64,000 bases of DNA from Lacinutrix mariniflava (GTDB taxonomy: Bacteria > Bacteroidota > Bacteroidia > Flavobacteriales > Flavobacteriaceae): the NCBI RefSeq assembly GCF_001418015.1, contig NZ_LIQG01000032.1, forward strand, positions 310,001 through 374,000, read 5' to 3'. The notes beneath the pieces are model-generated. The model had not been told where the DNA came from and made no database searches. It saw nothing but the letters and a program-made list of their open reading frames with translations. Below, piece after piece: positions 1 to 8,364 of the stretch (positions within the stretch are counted from its first letter, which is position 1; each line of letters begins with the position of its first letter). Position numbers and translations under genes: made by a program.

Positions 1-1
1 T

Positions 2-892
2 CCTGGTGTTTCTGGAGGTACAATTGCCTTTATTTCTGGAATTTACGAAGAACTTTTAGAGAGTATAGATAATTTGAATCTAGCTTTTTTTAAATCCTGG
101 AAAACCGAAGGGTTTAAAACAGCATGGCATAAAATTAATGGTAATTTTTTGCTTGCCTTATTTTCAGGAATTGCCATTAGTATTTTCTCTTTGGCCAAAG
201 CTATTAAATGGCTTTTATTCAACGAACCAATTTTGTTATGGTCCTTTTTCTTTGGCTTAGTTTTATCGAGTATTCTCTTTATTGGAAAACAAATTAAATC
301 ATGGAATGTTCCTGTAATTCTATTATTAATATTGGCCGCAGTTGGCTCTTATTTTATTACAATTGCAGAACCTTTTGCCTCTCCAGACAGCAACCTTTAT
401 CTACTGTTTTGTGGAGCAATTGCAATTATAGCTATGATTCTTCCAGGAATATCTGGTGCATTTATATTACTAATTTTAGGTGCATACCAAACAGCAATTA
501 ATACTGTAGACGACCTTCTTCAAAGCATAATAACTCTCAATTTCGAATTGTTTAAAACCGCTTTTATTAAATTTTTAATGCTAGCAATTGGAGCAATTAT
601 CGGAATAAAATCTTTTTCAAAAATATTAAATTGGATGTTTAAAAATTATAAAAACATAACACTATCCATTTTAACAGGATTTATGATAGGGTCCTTAAAT
701 AAAATTTGGCCTTGGAAAAAAGTATTAGAAACCCGTATAAATTCTCATGGAGAAGAAGTTCCTTTTATTGAAAAAAGCATTTCTCCTTTTATTTTTGAAG
801 GTAACAACCAATTACTACTCTCATTAGTTTTAATAATTTTTGGTTTCCTAACCATTTTTATTTTAGAAAAAGTAGGTTCAAAAAAAGCATAA
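2..892 (+). CDS. DUF368 family membrane protein (PopT-type undecaprenyl-phosphate translocase), 5' truncated by window
   Basis: The reading frame is open from base 2 and starts with PGVSGG, the family motif near the N-terminus, so the true start lies upstream; the TTG at 74 is internal. The protein is almost entirely hydrophobic, with a second glycine-proline motif (LPGISGAF) near 440-470, matching the internal pseudo-repeat of the family. DUF368 proteins are known as undecaprenyl-phosphate translocases (PopT) that recycle the lipid carrier across the inner membrane; applying this here is inference from family membership. The stop overlaps the ATG of the next, paralogous gene by one base (TAATG), so the two are co-translated. 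Confidence 0.85.
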   Translation, partial: PGVSGGTIAFISGIYEELLESIDNLNLAFFKSWKTEGFKTAWHKINGNFLLALFSGIAISIFSLAKAIKWLLFNEPILLWSFFFGLVLSSILFIGKQIKSWNVPVILLLILAAVGSYFITIAEPFASPDSNLYLLFCGAIAIIAMILPGISGAFILLILGAYQTAINTVDDLLQSIITLNFELFKTAFIKFLMLAIGAIIGIKSFSKILNWMFKNYKNITLSILTGFMIGSLNKIWPWKKVLETRINSHGEEVPFIEKSISPFIFEGNNQLLLSLVLIIFGFLTIFILEKVGSKKA

Positions 893-1911
893 TGCAAAGC
901 ACACGTACATTTAAAGACAAGTTATTCTTAATCTTAAAAGGATTAGGAATGGGAGCTGCCAATAAGGTTCCTGGTGTGTCTGGCGGTGTTGTGGCTTTTG
1001 TTGCTGGTTTTTATGAAGAGTTTATTCATTCTCTAAAACGTGTAAATTTAACGGCGTTTAAACTTTTATTTAATGGCAGGTTTCGCTCATTCTTTAGTTA
1101 TATAAATGGTAAATTTTTAAGTCTATTATTTTTCGGAATGCTTGTTAGCTATTTTAGTGTTTCAAAAATATTAGATTATTATATTAAACATTACGAATTG
1201 TATGTTTGGAGCATTTTCTTCGGGATGATTATTGGGTCTATTTATTACATAAGTAAAGATTTTAAAGACTGGAAACCTACAACCTACTTAGCAATACTAA
1301 TTGGAGCCATTATTGGTATTAGTATTAGTTTTCTTGATCCTGCAATGGAAAACGATAACCTTTGGTTTGTATTTATTTGTGGAATCATTAGTGTTTCAGG
1401 TATGGCTTTACCCGGTTTCTCAGGATCCTTCATTTTAATTCTATTAGGAAATTATGTTCTTCTTTTGGTAGACTCTGTTAATGCCCTTTATGATACTTTC
1501 TATGAAATTCTCGGAGGTAATTTCAGCTTTATAGATAACATAGAACGCCTAAGAACTCTAAAGGTTTTAATTGTTTTTACCTTAGGTTCTATTATTGGCT
1601 TAGTTAGTTTTTCGCACGTATTAAGTTATATTTTAAAACACTATAAAAGTGTTACAACAGCATCGATTATTGGATTTATTGTAGGCTCACTAGGTGTTGT
1701 ATGGCCATGGAAAGAAACTGTTTTTAAAACAGATATTTCTGGTGCTAATATTTTAGATAAACGCGGTAAATACATTATCGAAAATTATAGACGCTATATT
1801 CCCGAGTTTGAAAGCGAAACTTATATTGCTATATTTTATATTTTAATTGGAATTGCTACTGTTCTTGGTTTAGAATGGTATGGCAGAAAAACACGACAAA
1901 CACATGCGTAG
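892..1911 (+). CDS. DUF368 family membrane protein, second tandem copy
   Basis: 339 aa polytopic membrane protein. Residues 24-33 carry KVPGVSGGVV, and a second motif (LPGFSGSF) lies around residue 170; both align with the preceding gene, so this is a tandem paralogue. Both copies share the region LSYILKHYKS..GFIVGSL.VVWPWK near the C-terminus. The role inferred from the family is undecaprenyl-phosphate flipping in the inner membrane for peptidoglycan and glycan synthesis. It starts at the TAATG overlap with the upstream copy, and its 3' end overlaps aroE by 8 bases, so the three genes form one operon. Confidence 0.88.
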   Translation: MQSTRTFKDKLFLILKGLGMGAANKVPGVSGGVVAFVAGFYEEFIHSLKRVNLTAFKLLFNGRFRSFFSYINGKFLSLLFFGMLVSYFSVSKILDYYIKHYELYVWSIFFGMIIGSIYYISKDFKDWKPTTYLAILIGAIIGISISFLDPAMENDNLWFVFICGIISVSGMALPGFSGSFILILLGNYVLLLVDSVNALYDTFYEILGGNFSFIDNIERLRTLKVLIVFTLGSIIGLVSFSHVLSYILKHYKSVTTASIIGFIVGSLGVVWPWKETVFKTDISGANILDKRGKYIIENYRRYIPEFESETYIAIFYILIGIATVLGLEWYGRKTRQTHA

Positions 1912-2644
1912 ATTTGGTTTAATAGGTAAAGACATATCATATTCTTTCTCAAGAAATTATTTTAAAAATAAGTTTGAAACTGAAGATATAAAGAATACAA
2001 CCTATGAAAATTTCGATCTTGAAAACATAGCTCTATTTCAATCTAAACTAAAACAAGAAAAAGACATTAATGGCTTTAATGTCACCATTCCCTACAAGGA
2101 AAGCGTCATGCCTTTTTTAGACAAACTAAATAAAAAAGCAAAAGCTATTGGTGCTGTTAACACTATAATAATAACAAAAAAAGGGAAATATGTTGGTTAT
2201 AACACAGACTATTACGGATTTAAAAAAACATTAAAACCGTTTCTAAAAAAGCGTCATAAAAAAGCATTAATTCTAGGTACTGGAGGTGCTAGCAAAGCAA
2301 TAGCTTATGCCTTAAAATCGCTAGGCATAGACTACTATTTTGTATCTAGAAATCCAGGCGAAAACGTAAAATACACATACCTTGAACTTACTGATGAGAT
2401 TATAGAAACGCATCAAATTATCATTAATAGTACACCTTTAGGTACATTTCCAGATATCGATGTTTGTCCAAACATTCCTTATCAAGCAATTTCTAAACAA
2501 CACATATTATTTGATTTAATTTATAATCCTTCCGAAACAAAATTTCTAAGATTAGGCAAACAAAACAACGCGACCATTGTTAATGGCGAAAGGATGTTAG
2601 AGTTGCAAGCCGAGAAATCTTGGAGTATTTGGAATAAAAAATAA
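1904..2644 (+). CDS. aroE: Shikimate dehydrogenase
   Basis: Reduces 3-dehydroshikimate to shikimate with NADPH in aromatic amino acid synthesis. Visible motifs in order: GLIGKDISYSFS (substrate-binding serines) at the N-terminus, NVTIPYKE with the catalytic lysine near residue 62, AIGAVNTI, NTDYYGF, the nucleotide-binding loop LGTGGASKA near 125, NSTPLG, and NGERMLELQAEKSW at the C-terminus. An in-frame ATG exists at 1880, but 1904 is preferred because the conserved RRFGLIG begins right after it and the overlap with the DUF368 gene is then only 8 bases. At about 246 aa it has the normal length for the short Bacteroidota form. Confidence 0.92.
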   Translation: MRRFGLIGKDISYSFSRNYFKNKFETEDIKNTTYENFDLENIALFQSKLKQEKDINGFNVTIPYKESVMPFLDKLNKKAKAIGAVNTIIITKKGKYVGYNTDYYGFKKTLKPFLKKRHKKALILGTGGASKAIAYALKSLGIDYYFVSRNPGENVKYTYLELTDEIIETHQIIINSTPLGTFPDIDVCPNIPYQAISKQHILFDLIYNPSETKFLRLGKQNNATIVNGERMLELQAEKSWSIWNKK

Positions 2645-2742
2645 GCACATTTTATTCGAAAAATAATTTGAAACAGCTATTAAAACACAAGTTTTAGTAT
2701 CTTTAAAGTCTAAATTTTTACCTAATAAAAACATTTTATAAA

Positions 2743-4773
2743 ATGTCAGAGCAAGATAACCTGCCAAAAGCAGACGGAAACGAAGAGAACAAAGCACTAG
2801 AAAACACAGCAATTGAGAATGTTGAAGAGACTGTTAAAGAAACAGTTAACGAGCACACAACAGACTCTCAAGAACCTCAAAATGAGAACACTAATGATGC
2901 TGTAATTAATGAAATCGACGACTCTAATGCAGAAGATGCTGAGGATGAAGGCACAAGCGATCGTCATAATATTGAAGACAAAGATTATAGTGAAATGTCT
3001 TTAGATGCTTTAGTTATCGAACTTGAAAAGTTGGTAGAAAGTCAAAAAATACAAGCTATCAAACAGCATGTTGAAGCCATAAAAAATGAGTTTAACGAAA
3101 AATTTAATGCCCTTGTAGAAGAAAAGAAGCAAGAGTTTTTAGATGGCGGAGGTAATGAAATAGATTTCCATTACTCTATTCCTGTAAAACGCAGTTTTAA
3201 CGACATTTACAAAGAATATCGCAACAAAATTTCATCGCATTACAAAGGTTTAGAAAAAGGCTTAAAAGATAATTTATCTACGAGACTTCAAATTATAGAG
3301 GACATCAAGCAACTTACAGAACTTGATGAAACGATGAATACAAAATATAAGCAATTTAAAGATTTACAAGATCAATGGAAAGCTGCTGGATCAATACCAA
3401 GAGACAAGTATAATAATGCTTGGAATAGCTACCACTTTAATGTTGAGCGTTTTTACGATTTATTGCACTTAGATAGAGATTTACGTGATAAAGACTTTGA
3501 ACATAATCTCGAAAAGAAAACGAAAATAATTGAACGCGCCGAAGAATTAGCTAAAGATGAAAATAACAATCGCGCTTTTAGAGAATTACAAGCTTTACAC
3601 AAAATGTGGAAAGAAGAATTAGGTCCTGTTGCAAGAGAACATAGGGAGCCAATTTGGGATCGTTTTAAGGAAGCTACAAAGGTTATTAATGATAGACGTC
3701 AAGAGTACTACGAACATTTGGATGCTGTTTACGAAAAGAACCTAGCCTTTAAAATTGGGGTTATTGGTATTATTGAAGAAAAAACTAATGATCCAGGAAA
3801 TTCTCATAAAGATTGGCAAACAAAAATAAAGGAAGTAGAAATGCTTCGTGAAGAGTTTTTTAAAGCAGGAAAAGTACCTATTAAAGTCAATGAAGCTACA
3901 TGGACTAAATTTAAAGTTGCTGTTCGTGAATTCAATCACAAAAAGAATTCCTACTACAAAAGCCTAAAGAAAGATCAATACGATAATCTAGACAAAAAAC
4001 TAGAATTAATAAAAATTGCTGAAGCTAATAAAGACAGTGAAGACTTTACAGCTACAACGCAATTAATGAAGAAAATTCAAGGCGATTGGAAACACATAGG
4101 CCATGTACCTAGAAAAGATAGTGACAAGATTTGGAAACAATTTAGAGGTGCATGTAACCATTTTTTCGATCGTATTAATGCTAAAAGAAACGAAGCAAGT
4201 GCTGAAGAAGAAAAGGCATTTACAGAAAAAGAAGCATTCTTACAAACTGTTACAGAAACTAAATTATCTGGAGAACAGAAAGCAGATTTAGAGACTATTA
4301 AAGGATACATTGCAAAATGGAAAACACTTGGTCGAGTTCCTGGAAATAAGCGCAAAATCGAGAGTGATTTTAATAAAGCACTAGACACTTTATTTGGAGC
4401 TTTAGATATGAATAAAAATGAAGTTGAAATGATGAAGTTTGAAAACAAACTCCAAGATTTATCTTCTGCTAAAGACCAAAGAGCACTTGAAAATGAATAC
4501 ACGTTTATTCGTCAAAAAATTAGTGAAATCAATGGTGAGATAAACCAATTAGAAAACAACTTATTGTTCTTTAAGCACGCCGATGAAAAGAACCCATTAG
4601 TAAAATCTGTTCTTGATAATATTAAAAAGCATAAAGAGTCTCTAGTAATTTGGAAAGCTAAACTTAAAAAAATAAAGGTAATGGAAAATGCTAAAGCTAA
4701 AGCAGAGGCTGAAGCCAAAGCAGCTGCGGAAGCGGAGAAAGATAAAGCTGCTGACACAGACACAGATGAATAG
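2743..4773 (+). CDS. DUF349 domain-containing coiled-coil protein
   Basis: 676 aa, strongly charged and helical. Residues 1-75 are acidic and low in complexity. The rest consists of repeated DUF349 units of about 70-75 residues, recognised by recurring patterns such as LQDQWKAAGSIPRDKYNNAW, MWKEELGPV.RE and IQGDWKHIGHVPRK. The C-terminus is an Ala/Lys/Glu-rich tail. The family is widespread in Bacteroidota; its molecular function is not established to my knowledge, so none is assigned. It follows aroE after 98 bases. The 3' end overlaps the start of the next gene (ATG at 4766) by 8 bases. Confidence 0.85.
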   Translation: MSEQDNLPKADGNEENKALENTAIENVEETVKETVNEHTTDSQEPQNENTNDAVINEIDDSNAEDAEDEGTSDRHNIEDKDYSEMSLDALVIELEKLVESQKIQAIKQHVEAIKNEFNEKFNALVEEKKQEFLDGGGNEIDFHYSIPVKRSFNDIYKEYRNKISSHYKGLEKGLKDNLSTRLQIIEDIKQLTELDETMNTKYKQFKDLQDQWKAAGSIPRDKYNNAWNSYHFNVERFYDLLHLDRDLRDKDFEHNLEKKTKIIERAEELAKDENNNRAFRELQALHKMWKEELGPVAREHREPIWDRFKEATKVINDRRQEYYEHLDAVYEKNLAFKIGVIGIIEEKTNDPGNSHKDWQTKIKEVEMLREEFFKAGKVPIKVNEATWTKFKVAVREFNHKKNSYYKSLKKDQYDNLDKKLELIKIAEANKDSEDFTATTQLMKKIQGDWKHIGHVPRKDSDKIWKQFRGACNHFFDRINAKRNEASAEEEKAFTEKEAFLQTVTETKLSGEQKADLETIKGYIAKWKTLGRVPGNKRKIESDFNKALDTLFGALDMNKNEVEMMKFENKLQDLSSAKDQRALENEYTFIRQKISEINGEINQLENNLLFFKHADEKNPLVKSVLDNIKKHKESLVIWKAKLKKIKVMENAKAKAEAEAKAAAEAEKDKAADTDTDE

Positions 4774-5329
4774 AACATGCTTTATAACCATAGCTTTATT
4801 TTACTTTTCGCTAACAGCGCAAGCACAAGATGCAAGTGTAGAAAAATCAGTTTTTGGTATACAAACAGGAATATTAGGTGTTTGGGTTCATAATGAGGCG
4901 AAATTATCTAATGCGATTGCTCTTCGATCTGAACTAGGAGTTGATTTTGGTTTTTATAGTGGTAGTTTCTATAATGATTCTGGACTTTTAGCAGTACCAT
5001 CATTAACACTAGAGCCTAGATGGTATTATAATTTGAATAAAAGGGTTAGAAAATCTAGACGTATTGATGGGAATAGTGGCAATTTTGTTTCTATTAGAAT
5101 CAATTATCATCCTGATTTATTACTAAACTCTATTAACGAAAACTACAATTTTATAAGCGATCTTTCTATAATACCAACTTGAGGCATTAGAAGAAGTATT
5201 GGTAAACATTTTAATTATGAAACTGGCATTGGTGTTGGTTATATAAAATATTTTGAAGAAGCAAATACTATTTTTGAGGAATCTGATGTTGGTGTTAACT
5301 TACATTTAAGGATTGGTTATCGTTTCTAA
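4766..5329 (+). pseudogene. Outer-membrane beta-barrel-like protein interrupted by an in-frame TGA
   Basis: The ATG at 4766 opens a signal peptide (hydrophobic stretch ending LTAQAQ), so the upstream ATG at 4688 is rejected. The frame runs to a TGA at 5180-5182. Past that codon the same frame continues for 48 codons (GIRRSIGKHFNYETG ... LHLRIGYRF) to a TAA at 5327-5329. The extension keeps the alternating beta-strand character, and the terminal aromatic residue is typical of outer-membrane barrels. A single G-to-A change (TGG to TGA) explains the break. Without it the protein would be 187 aa. A strong terminator follows 24 bases later, which supports 5329 as the ancestral gene end. The family is not identified. 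Confidence 0.75.
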
Positions 5330-5352
5330 TTCGGACTAAATTAAAAATTATA

Positions 5353-5388
5353 TAAAAAATACGCTCGTCTTAGACGAGCTTTTTTTTT
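5353..5388 (+). terminator. Rho-independent terminator after the DUF349 / barrel genes
   Basis: Perfect 7-bp stem GCTCGTC / GACGAGC (5363-5369 and 5373-5379) with loop TTA, followed by nine T residues and preceded by an A-rich stretch. It ends the plus-strand operon. Confidence 0.9.
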
Positions 5389-5793
5389 CCCGCAAAGACA
5401 GGTAACATAATAATATTAAAGACTAAGTTTTATCTTTTTGGTGTTCTCTTAAAAGTTCGCAGAACGTGTTTTATAAAACAAAACTATTAGAAAAACCAAA
5501 TCCTGCTCGATTTGCATCAAACAGGATTTTGGCTCCTAACTAAACTAACCAATTATTTCTATTTCGCTTACTAGAAATAATTTTATGCAAAATGACCTAT
5601 AAAAAGTTTACGCTATTAACCAATTATCCTATGAAGAAACAAGGCCATTTGATATTATATACGCAGAGAAGTTAATTTTGGATTACCATGACTTAAAAAA
5701 AATAGTCTTTTTTTTATTTAATAGCTTAAACCCACAAATACAAAGGGTTAAGCAACGTTATTTTTTTTCAAAAAACTTAAATAACGCAAACCT
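5389..5793. other. Intergenic region, no gene supported
   Basis: About 400 A+T-rich bases between the terminator and the mazG-derived repeats. It holds an imperfect inverted repeat (CCAAATCCTG at 5496-5505 with CAGGATTTTGG at 5522-5532). There is also an open plus-strand stretch of about 65 codons ending at the TAG at 5797-5799. That stretch looks protein-like in part (QLSYEETRPFDIIYAEKL) but has no start codon and no family I recognise. It may be a gene remnant. Confidence 0.4.
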
Positions 5794-5973
5794 AAAGTAG
5801 ATTTTTCTAATTACATTTTTTTGGCTTCCTCCCAAAAAACTAGGGTATTTGAAAAACCTGAAAGTAGATTTTTCCAATTACATTTTTTTGGCTTCCTCCC
5901 AAAAAACTAGGGTATTTGAAAAACCTGAAAGCAGATTTTTCTAATTACATTTTTTTGGCTTCCTCCCAAAAAA
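5794..5973. repeat. 67-bp tandem repeat, 2.7 copies, derived from the mazG 3' end
   Basis: Units begin at 5794, 5861 and 5928 with AAAGTAGATTTTT or AAAGCAGATTTTT. Units 1 and 2 differ at one position in the part I compared. The third unit runs into the coding end of mazG: the block CATTTTTTTGGCTTCCTCCC encodes, on the minus strand, the last residues of MazG (WEEAKKM). Each extra unit therefore carries a copy of the mazG stop region, and the array looks like a recent local duplication of the gene end plus flank. Confidence 0.9.
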
Positions 5974-6718
5974 TATCCATTTCAGCCAAAGTCATTTCTT
6001 TTAAATCTTTGTTTAATGCTTTTGCTTTAGATTCTAAATATTGAAATCTTTTAGAGAATTTTTTATTAGTTCTTTCTAAGGCGTTCTCTGGGTTTATATT
6101 TTTAAATCGAGCATAGTTTACTAAAGAGAATAAAACGTCACCAAACTCATCTTCCATCGCGTCTGCATCGTTTTTAGCAACCTCAACTTTAAATTCATTC
6201 AACTCCTCTTCTACTTTTTCCCAAACTTGTTCTGGTTCATCCCAATCGAAACCTACTCCTGCTACTTTATCTTGAATACGACTTGCTTTTACTAAAGCTG
6301 GTAAACTTTTAGGCACACCTTCTAAAACACTTGTTCTGCCTTCTTTTAGCTTTAGTTTTTCCCAATTACGCTTTACTTCGGCTTCGTCTTTTACTTTCAC
6401 ATCTCCATAGATGTGTGGATGCCTATGTATTAGTTTTTCGCAAATAGAGTTACAAACGTCTGCAATATCAAAGGTGTTGGTTTCGCTTCCTATTTTTGCA
6501 TAGAATACGAGGTGTAATAGCAAGTCTCCAACTTCGTTTTTTACTTCTTCTAAATCATTATCTAAAATAGCATCGCCAAGTTCGTAGGTTTCCTCGATGG
6601 TTAAGTGACGCAAGGTTTCCATGGTTTGTTTCTTATCCCAAGGACATTGCTCACGAAGCTCGTCCATGATGGTTAATAAACGATCGAATGCTTTTAATTG
6701 ATTAGCTCTAGAATTCAT
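5945..6718 (-). CDS. mazG: Nucleoside triphosphate pyrophosphohydrolase MazG
   Basis: 257 aa with two tandem MazG helical domains. The N-terminal domain has the hallmark RLLTIMDELREQCPWDKKQT, then EETYELGDAI and EEVKNEVGDLLLHLVFYAKI (the EExxE...ExxD metal-binding set). The C-terminal domain has EEELNEFKVE and MEDEFGDVLFSLVNYAR. Length and order match E. coli-type MazG, which hydrolyses NTPs to NMP and pyrophosphate for pool sanitation. It is the last gene of a minus-strand group with DUF5606, def and ruvX, but a terminator separates it from DUF5606. Its 3' end is duplicated downstream in the 67-bp repeat. Confidence 0.95.
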   Translation of the reverse strand: MNSRANQLKAFDRLLTIMDELREQCPWDKKQTMETLRHLTIEETYELGDAILDNDLEEVKNEVGDLLLHLVFYAKIGSETNTFDIADVCNSICEKLIHRHPHIYGDVKVKDEAEVKRNWEKLKLKEGRTSVLEGVPKSLPALVKASRIQDKVAGVGFDWDEPEQVWEKVEEELNEFKVEVAKNDADAMEDEFGDVLFSLVNYARFKNINPENALERTNKKFSKRFQYLESKAKALNKDLKEMTLAEMDIFWEEAKKM

Positions 6719-6746
6719 GAAATAATATTTTTGTAAAGGTATTTAA

Positions 6747-6779
6747 AAACAAAAAAATCCAGCTAAAAAGCTGGATTTT
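6747..6779 (-). terminator. Terminator of the DUF5606 gene
   Basis: Perfect 11-bp inverted repeat (6754-6764 and 6769-6779, AAAATCCAGCT / AGCTGGATTTT) with a 4-base loop. On the minus strand it is followed by a run of T residues. It sits between DUF5606 and mazG, implying that mazG has its own promoter; a near-consensus TACCTTTA lies just upstream of mazG. Confidence 0.88.
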
Positions 6780-6804
6780 AATTTATAGTATCGAAATTGA
6801 ATGT

Positions 6805-7221
6805 CTATTCTTCTTCGTCTGATTTTTTAGGATCTTCTAAATCTAATAAATCATTTTTTTGAAGCATGTTGTACCATTGCACTACTTTTTTGATATCGCT
6901 TGCATATACTCTATCTTCATCGTAATCTGGTAAAACCTCGAAAAAATACTCTTCTAATTTATCTTTAGATTCTTTGTGGCTTATTGAAGTTTGTCCACCA
7001 TTTTCTTTAGCTTTAATTTTTGCTAAAACAGCACGTAAAGGTACTTCTTCTGTTAATGTATAAATCGCAATTTCGCTTAATATGCTAACGTTTTGCTGGA
7101 TACCAACAGAAATTTTACGATTATCTAATAAAGATTTTGCAATAAAGCCACCTCTGGTTTGTGTGATTAATTCGTATAAACCTGGTTTTCCTGAAATTGC
7201 TAATATTTTATCTAATGCCAT
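6805..7221 (-). CDS. DUF5606 domain-containing protein
   Basis: 138 aa, soluble and acidic at the C-terminus (DLEDPKKSDEEE). The N-terminus MALDKILAISGKPGLYEL and the segment QTRGGFIAKSLL match the small conserved protein found next to def and mazG in Flavobacteriaceae. No enzymatic motif is visible and I assign no function. It lies 57 bases downstream of def on the same strand and ends in a strong terminator, so it is probably the last gene of the ruvX-def transcript or a short separate unit. Confidence 0.85.
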   Translation of the reverse strand: MALDKILAISGKPGLYELITQTRGGFIAKSLLDNRKISVGIQQNVSILSEIAIYTLTEEVPLRAVLAKIKAKENGGQTSISHKESKDKLEEYFFEVLPDYDEDRVYASDIKKVVQWYNMLQKNDLLDLEDPKKSDEEE

Positions 7222-7278
7222 ATTTGTTTTTTATTAAGGAGCGCAAATATCTTGTACTCGATTTTGTTTTGCAAGTTT

Positions 7279-7869
7279 TTAACGCTTCTTTTTCATATTA
7301 GGAAATTTCATTCTGTAATCTACAGCAATCTTTCCTTTAGAAATGTTAAGCAACTTCCCTTTTATTAAACGTTTTTTTAGACTTGATAATTTATCTGTAA
7401 ACAATACACCTTCGATATGATCGTACTCATGCTGAAATACTCTTGCAGCCAAACCATCTAACTCCATGGTGTGCTTTTTAAAGTCTTCATCAAAATATTC
7501 TACTTTAATGTTTGGCTTTCTAAAGACATCTTCACGAACGTCTGGAATACTTAAACAGCCTTCGTTAAAAGCCCATTCGTCTCCAGATTCTTCTAGAATA
7601 GTTGGATTAATAAAAGTGTGCTTGAAATTTTCTAAGAAAGCGCGTTCATCGTCATCAAGAACATCATCGTCTGCAAAAGGAGAAGCATCTACCAAAAACA
7701 TACGTATTGGCAATCCTATTTGTGGTGCTGCTAAACCAACTCCAAAAGCACCATGCATGGTTTCTTCCATGTTTGCTATTAACGCTTTTAAATTAGGATA
7801 TTCTTTTGCGATTTCTTTCGCTTTTATTTTTAAAACTGGATCGCCATAAGCGACTATTGGTAATACCAT
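7279..7869 (-). CDS. def: Peptide deformylase
   Basis: Removes the N-formyl group from nascent proteins. All three metal-site motifs are present: GVGLAAPQIG (residues 43-52), EGCLS (metal-binding Cys, about residue 120) and QHEYDH (two His and the catalytic Glu, about residue 160). The 196 aa length is typical of Bacteroidota type I enzymes; residues 80-100 hold an acidic insertion (DDDVLDDDERAF). The ATG follows the ruvX stop by 4 bases, so def is translated from the ruvX transcript. Confidence 0.96.
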   Translation of the reverse strand: MVLPIVAYGDPVLKIKAKEIAKEYPNLKALIANMEETMHGAFGVGLAAPQIGLPIRMFLVDASPFADDDVLDDDERAFLENFKHTFINPTILEESGDEWAFNEGCLSIPDVREDVFRKPNIKVEYFDEDFKKHTMELDGLAARVFQHEYDHIEGVLFTDKLSSLKKRLIKGKLLNISKGKIAVDYRMKFPNMKKKR

Positions 7870-7873
7870 ATTA

Positions 7874-8284
7874 TTATTTATTGTAAAGGTAACTTTGTAA
7901 TATTATTGTTGCACTAATCTCATCGACCAATGCTTTGTTTTGTCTTTGCTTTTTCTTTAATCCGCTATCTATCATGGTTTGTACTGCCATTTTAGAGGTA
8001 AAACGTTCGTCTACACGCTTTACTGGTATGTTTGGAAAAAAGGTTTTTAACTGACTAATAAAAGGAATTATTAAAACTTCGCTTTCGCTAGCTTGGTTGT
8101 TCATTTGTTTAGGTTCTCCCACTAAAAACAACTCTACGTTTTCTTTTTTAGTATAGTCTTTTAAAAAATCTAACAGTTCTTTTGTGGGGACAGTGGTTAA
8201 ACCAGAGGCGATAATTTGCATATCGTCTGTAACAGCTAATCCTGTTCTTACTTTACCATAATCTATTGCTAGAATTTGAGCCAT
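7874..8284 (-). CDS. ruvX: Putative pre-16S rRNA nuclease / Holliday-junction-resolvase-like YqgF
   Basis: 136 aa RNase H-fold protein. Visible features are the first-strand acidic motif LAIDYGKVRTGLAVTD at residues 5-20, the central LVGEPKQMNNQ, and VDERFTSKMA with the conserved Asp-Glu-Arg. The family (YqgF/RuvX) processes the 5' end of 16S rRNA in E. coli; a resolvase role has also been suggested. It heads the minus-strand ruvX-def operon, with a consensus -7 element 15 bases upstream. Confidence 0.93.
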   Translation of the reverse strand: MAQILAIDYGKVRTGLAVTDDMQIIASGLTTVPTKELLDFLKDYTKKENVELFLVGEPKQMNNQASESEVLIIPFISQLKTFFPNIPVKRVDERFTSKMAVQTMIDSGLKKKQRQNKALVDEISATIILQSYLYNK

Positions 8285-8298
8285 TGTTAATTTTTATG

Positions 8299-8306
8299 CA
8301 AATTTA
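8299..8306 (-). promoter_or_regulatory. Bacteroidota -7 promoter element for ruvX-def
   Basis: Reads TAAATTTG on the minus strand, matching TAnnTTTG. The expected start site lies about 7 bases downstream, giving a leader of about 8-10 bases to the ruvX ATG. Confidence 0.7.
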
Positions 8307-8356
8307 GTTATTCTATACTACATACATAAATATTATGCCAAATTATAAATAGAGGT

Positions 8357-8364
8357 TATATTTG
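8357..8364 (+). promoter_or_regulatory. -7 promoter element for the structured RNA / dapD leader
   Basis: TATATTTG matches TAnnTTTG. Transcription would start near 8371, at the left edge of the structured segment and 180 bases before dapD. A second, weaker element (TGTCTTTG, 8514-8521) could drive dapD alone. Confidence 0.6.

Noticed and set aside
4077-4502. 141-codon minus-strand frame inside the DUF349 gene
   Set aside because: Shadow of a highly charged coding sequence; the plus-strand repeats are clearly the real gene.
5606-5799. Open plus-strand stretch of about 65 codons without start
   Set aside because: Looks partly protein-like but has no start codon, no family and very A+T-rich ends; at best a remnant.
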